Origin: Argentina anserina
Taxonomy: Eukaryota; Streptophyta; Magnoliopsida; Rosales; Rosaceae
Assembly: GCF_933775445.1 (NCBI RefSeq)
Contig: NC_065874.1
Coordinates: forward strand, 13,721,001-13,785,000
Reading direction: 5' to 3'
DNA length: 64,000 nucleotides
In this document: positions 61,352 to 64,000 of the stretch, piece after piece
Position numbering within the stretch: the stretch's first letter is position 1
Layout of the letters: every line of letters starts with the position of its first letter
The notes under the pieces: generated by a model
What the model was told of the DNA's origin: nothing
The model's input: the letters and a program-made list of their open reading frames with translations, nothing else
Databases searched by the model: none
Position numbers and translations under genes: made by a program

Positions 61352-61363
61352 TGGCATCAGAGC
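61352..61363 (+). other. Primer binding site (initiator tRNA-Met)
   Basis: TGGCATCAGAGC differs at one base from the plant tRNA-iMet complement TGGTATCAGAGC, and it sits two bases after the LTR edge. Confidence 0.88.
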
Positions 61364-61483
61364 ACCAGATCCAAAAGGGTGAAGGTGGTTTATGGTCTTA
61401 ACTCGCGACCGACGCAGAACTTCTAACGAAGAACTTGTAGGTCCTTTGCTCGTTCATCGAAAGCCAAGGATAAAGAGAGGAAC

Positions 61484-62409
61484 AATGACAGGAGGAGCTT
61501 CACAACCAAATAGCGAAGGTGAACGTCTCACCAAGCTTGAACTAGAGGTCTAATTACTAACGACATCTATTTTCTGAGTTGGTGGAAAGTATTAAAACCT
61601 CACAACTTTCACAAGCATCCCCTTCAAAAAGAAAGTTTGAAGATGACAGTGAAGATGAGGAAGATACCACTATAGAGAATGTCTCCGAGGAAGTAGGAAA
61701 TCCGAAAAATCCTATAAGTGCCTTGAAAATTAATTTTAAGGTAGAAATTCCTACTTTTAATGGTGTTATAGATGCTGAACGATTGGATAATTGGATAGAT
61801 ACATTAGAAACTTATTTTTCTATACATAAGTATTCTAATGCTGAAAAGATCCAATTCGCAAGCTTGAAACTCTCGAGCCACGCCGTTACATGCTGGAAGT
61901 CATACCGAAAACGGTACAATATTTCGGAATTGACGTGGAGTAAATTTAAGAAATTATGAAGAAAACAATTCTACCATGTTGGTTATGAGGAAGAAAGATG
62001 GTATAGATGGCAGCAGTTCAATCAAAGGTTTGGTCAATCGGTATAAGATTATATCTCTGAGTTCCACAACCAAGCTTTGGTGTTGGATATAGATGTTGAC
62101 GAACATGATGTTTACATGAAGTATATTGGAGGTCTTGCCGACTACATAAGGAGAAAACTAAAGTTGTTCACCGTAGAATCTATTGAAGAAGCTATAGTCA
62201 AAGCCATCGCCATCGAGGCTAAATACAAAAGATTTGACAAGAAGGAGGAGAAACAAACAACTGCAAGTAATAAATCTGATTGGAAGAAGAATGGCAAACA
62301 TATCAAAGATGGACCACCACAGAAGAATTATTGTGATCATTGTCGTACCAGCAGACATGCTAAAGACAAATGCTGGATACTTCATCCTGAGTTGAAATCC
62401 CAAAATTAG
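61484..62409 (+). pseudogene. Gypsy gag relic
   Basis: An ATG at 61484 opens 22 codons and then stops. The main gag frame resumes near 61579 in another phase (IPTFNGVIDAERLDNWIDTL, typical of retrotransposon gag), stops at 61957-61959 and again in the next 90 bp. It then stays open from about 62050 to a CCHC zinc knuckle (CDHCRTSRHAKDKC) and a stop at 62407. The breaks make a working Gag unlikely. Confidence 0.8.
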
Positions 62410-62508
62410 AGGAACAACCAAGGGAGGAACGACATAAAGGCCACTTTGACGGTGCAACAGGCAGAAGAGCTTCCAGAGTTGAAGCAGCCTGACATTACAC
62501 TTGCCTGA

Positions 62509-64000
62509 ATGACTTCACCAACAGAAACTGCAGATGCTTACAAGCGTGAAGAGCTATTCCATTTGAACATTCAAGTGAAGCAGAGTGTTGTACAAGCTAT
62601 TGTCGATCCTGGAAGTCAGAAGAATCTGATTTCAGAGGCTCTAGTAAGGAAGGTAGGCTTAGAAACAACGCCGCATCCTAAGCCTTACCCACTAGGGTGG
62701 ATTCAGAAGGACATTGATATGCAGATTAAAAAACAATGTACCTTCAAATTTACAATCACTAATCAGTTTATCGATAAAGTGACATGTGAGGTGGTTCCAC
62801 TGGACGTATGCCAAGTTATATTGGGTAGTCCATATTTATGGGACCGTGATGCAATTCACTATAGGAGGCTTCGCAAGTATCGTTTGGTGAAGGATGGAAA
62901 AGAGTTCCACATCAATGCATGCATGCCTCAATCTACAAACACTTTGCTGACAGTTAACCAAGCCAAAAGATTGGTTAACTCTTGTGGGCGGTTTGTTTTA
63001 TTGATGATTCAGCCACAAGAAGAAACTGCTAATGTTGTTATTTTGTCAGCAATAACTTTAACACCTTCACAATGTTCCGATATTGGAAAATTGCACAAGG
63101 ATTTCAAGGTTCTTTTTCAGGATGTGCAAGGTTTACCACCACGAAGAGTTGTGGAGCATGAAATCCAACTGGTAGGAGATTCACCTCTACCAAACTTGGG
63201 TTTATATCGCACTTCTCTAACAGAAAGTGAAGAGATCAAGAAACAAGTACAAGAACTTCTTGAACAAGTAGTTATCAAGCCCAGTTGCTCACCATGTGGT
63301 TCACCAGTACTACTTGTGCCTAAGAAAGATGGAGGTTGGCGCATGTGCGTTGACTATCGAGCACTTAATAAGATCACTATCAAAAATTGGTATCCGATAC
63401 CAAGAATTGATGATCTTCTAGATCAATTGCATGGTGCTTGTTACTTCACAAAACTCGATCTCAAATCTGGCTATCATCAGGTTTGCATCCATGAAGAAGA
63501 TACTTGGAAAACTGGTTTTAAGACCAAGCAGGGATTGTTTGAGTGGTTAGTTATGCCATTCGGACTATGTAACACTCCAACAACCTTTATGCGACTAATG
63601 AATGAAGTACTTCGCCCTTTCATTGATGACTTTGTCATTATTTGTCTGGATGACATACTAATATACAGTATCACATGGGAGGACCATCTTCGTCATATTG
63701 CTCAGGTTTTGGAGGTCTTATAAACTAGTAAACTACAATTAAACGGGAAGAAATGTGAATTTGGGAAGCAAGAGCTTGTCTACTTAGGGTTCATTATTGG
63801 TGCATGGATGCTCAAAATGGATCCAGAAAAAGAACAAGTTATCACTCGATGGCCTACACCTCGTTCAGTGACTGAAGTTTGAAGTTTCATAGGTGCGTGC
63901 CAATATTTGAGAAAGTTCATTAGACATTTCTCTCTAATTGCAGCACCATTACATACTCTTACAAAGGCCAATCAAAAATTTGAATGGTCAGAGAAACATG
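62509..64000 (+). pseudogene. Gypsy protease and reverse transcriptase, broken, runs off window
   Basis: The first 404 codons (62509-63723) are open. A retropepsin-like part has VQAIVDPGSQKNLIS, where Pro replaces the usual Ser/Thr of the D-S/T-G active site, and CQVILGSPYLWDRDA. The reverse transcriptase has PVLLVPKKDGGWRMCVDYRA, YFTKLDLKSGYHQV, LVMPFGLCNTPTTF and ICLDDILIYS, where Cys stands in the YxDD position. A stop at 63721 is followed by the expected connection sequence (CEFGKQELVYLGFII), another stop near 63880, and then the region leading to RNase H at the window edge. The substitutions and stops indicate an inactive copy. Confidence 0.88.

Larger units (their letters stand above)
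60615..64000 (+). mobile_element. Ty3/gypsy LTR retrotransposon, degenerate, cut by window end
   Basis: A probable 5' LTR (60615-61349) is followed by a tRNA-Met primer site, a gag region with CCHC knuckle, then protease and reverse transcriptase on the plus strand, which is gypsy gene order. In-frame stops and a frame change show it is inactive. RNase H, integrase and the 3' LTR, if present, lie beyond the window. The LTR start rests on resemblance to the common gypsy start TGTCACACCCCGA (here TATCACACCCCGA) and cannot be confirmed without the other LTR. Confidence 0.9.

Overview
This is plant nuclear DNA from a eudicot. The evidence is long multi-exon genes with GT-AG introns, a nuclear tRNA-Ala, plastid-targeted proteins, a CC-NB-LRR gene, a secondary-wall galacturonosyltransferase, and Ty1/copia, Ty3/gypsy and MITE elements. 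Protein sequences and repeat style fit a rosid, possibly Rosaceae; that placement is an impression and was not tested.

Genes in order: a class I formin (FH5-like, minus, 1456-6690); a nested transposon block (about 7.6-17 kb); a class VI small heat-shock protein (plus, 18534-19798); tRNA-Ala(AGC) (19931-20003); a mutator-type MITE broken by a hAT-type MITE (20130-21263); a kinesin-14 of the KATC type (plus, 25551-30427, 16 exons); a PsbQ-like NDH lumenal subunit (minus, 30783-31679); two F-box/DUF295 genes, one decayed (minus, 32.3-35.0 kb); ILR3-type bHLH (plus, 36052-38582); a plastid DUF1995 protein (plus, 39369-40340); GAUT12/IRX8 (minus, 40791-44197); a CC-NB-LRR (minus, 45714-48829); an ATG18f-type autophagy protein (minus, 51584-56922); two MITEs (58.9-60.3 kb); and a decayed Ty3/gypsy element running off the window end (from about 60615). 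Exon joins were worked out by hand and every intact multi-exon CDS closes in frame.

The genes do not form a pathway; the link is conserved gene order. From memory, FH5, HSP21.7, KATC, ILR3, GAUT12 and ATG18F are At5g54650, 54660, 54670, 54680, 54690 and 54730 in Arabidopsis. The window keeps that order, with PNSL3-like, F-box, DUF1995 and NLR genes interleaved and repeats filling the spacers.

The least ordinary structure is at 7.6-16.4 kb. Four tandem modules of about 505 bp, each itself a long imperfect inverted repeat, lie between GGCCCG-rich, hAT-like ends. A copia element inserted just before the first module; it carries short LTRs and a matching 6-bp direct repeat, and contains its own 350-bp MITE. 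A short motif is shared by the modules, that MITE and, more weakly, a MITE near 60 kb, suggesting a common transposon lineage. I found no CRISPR array, operon or clearly new protein system.
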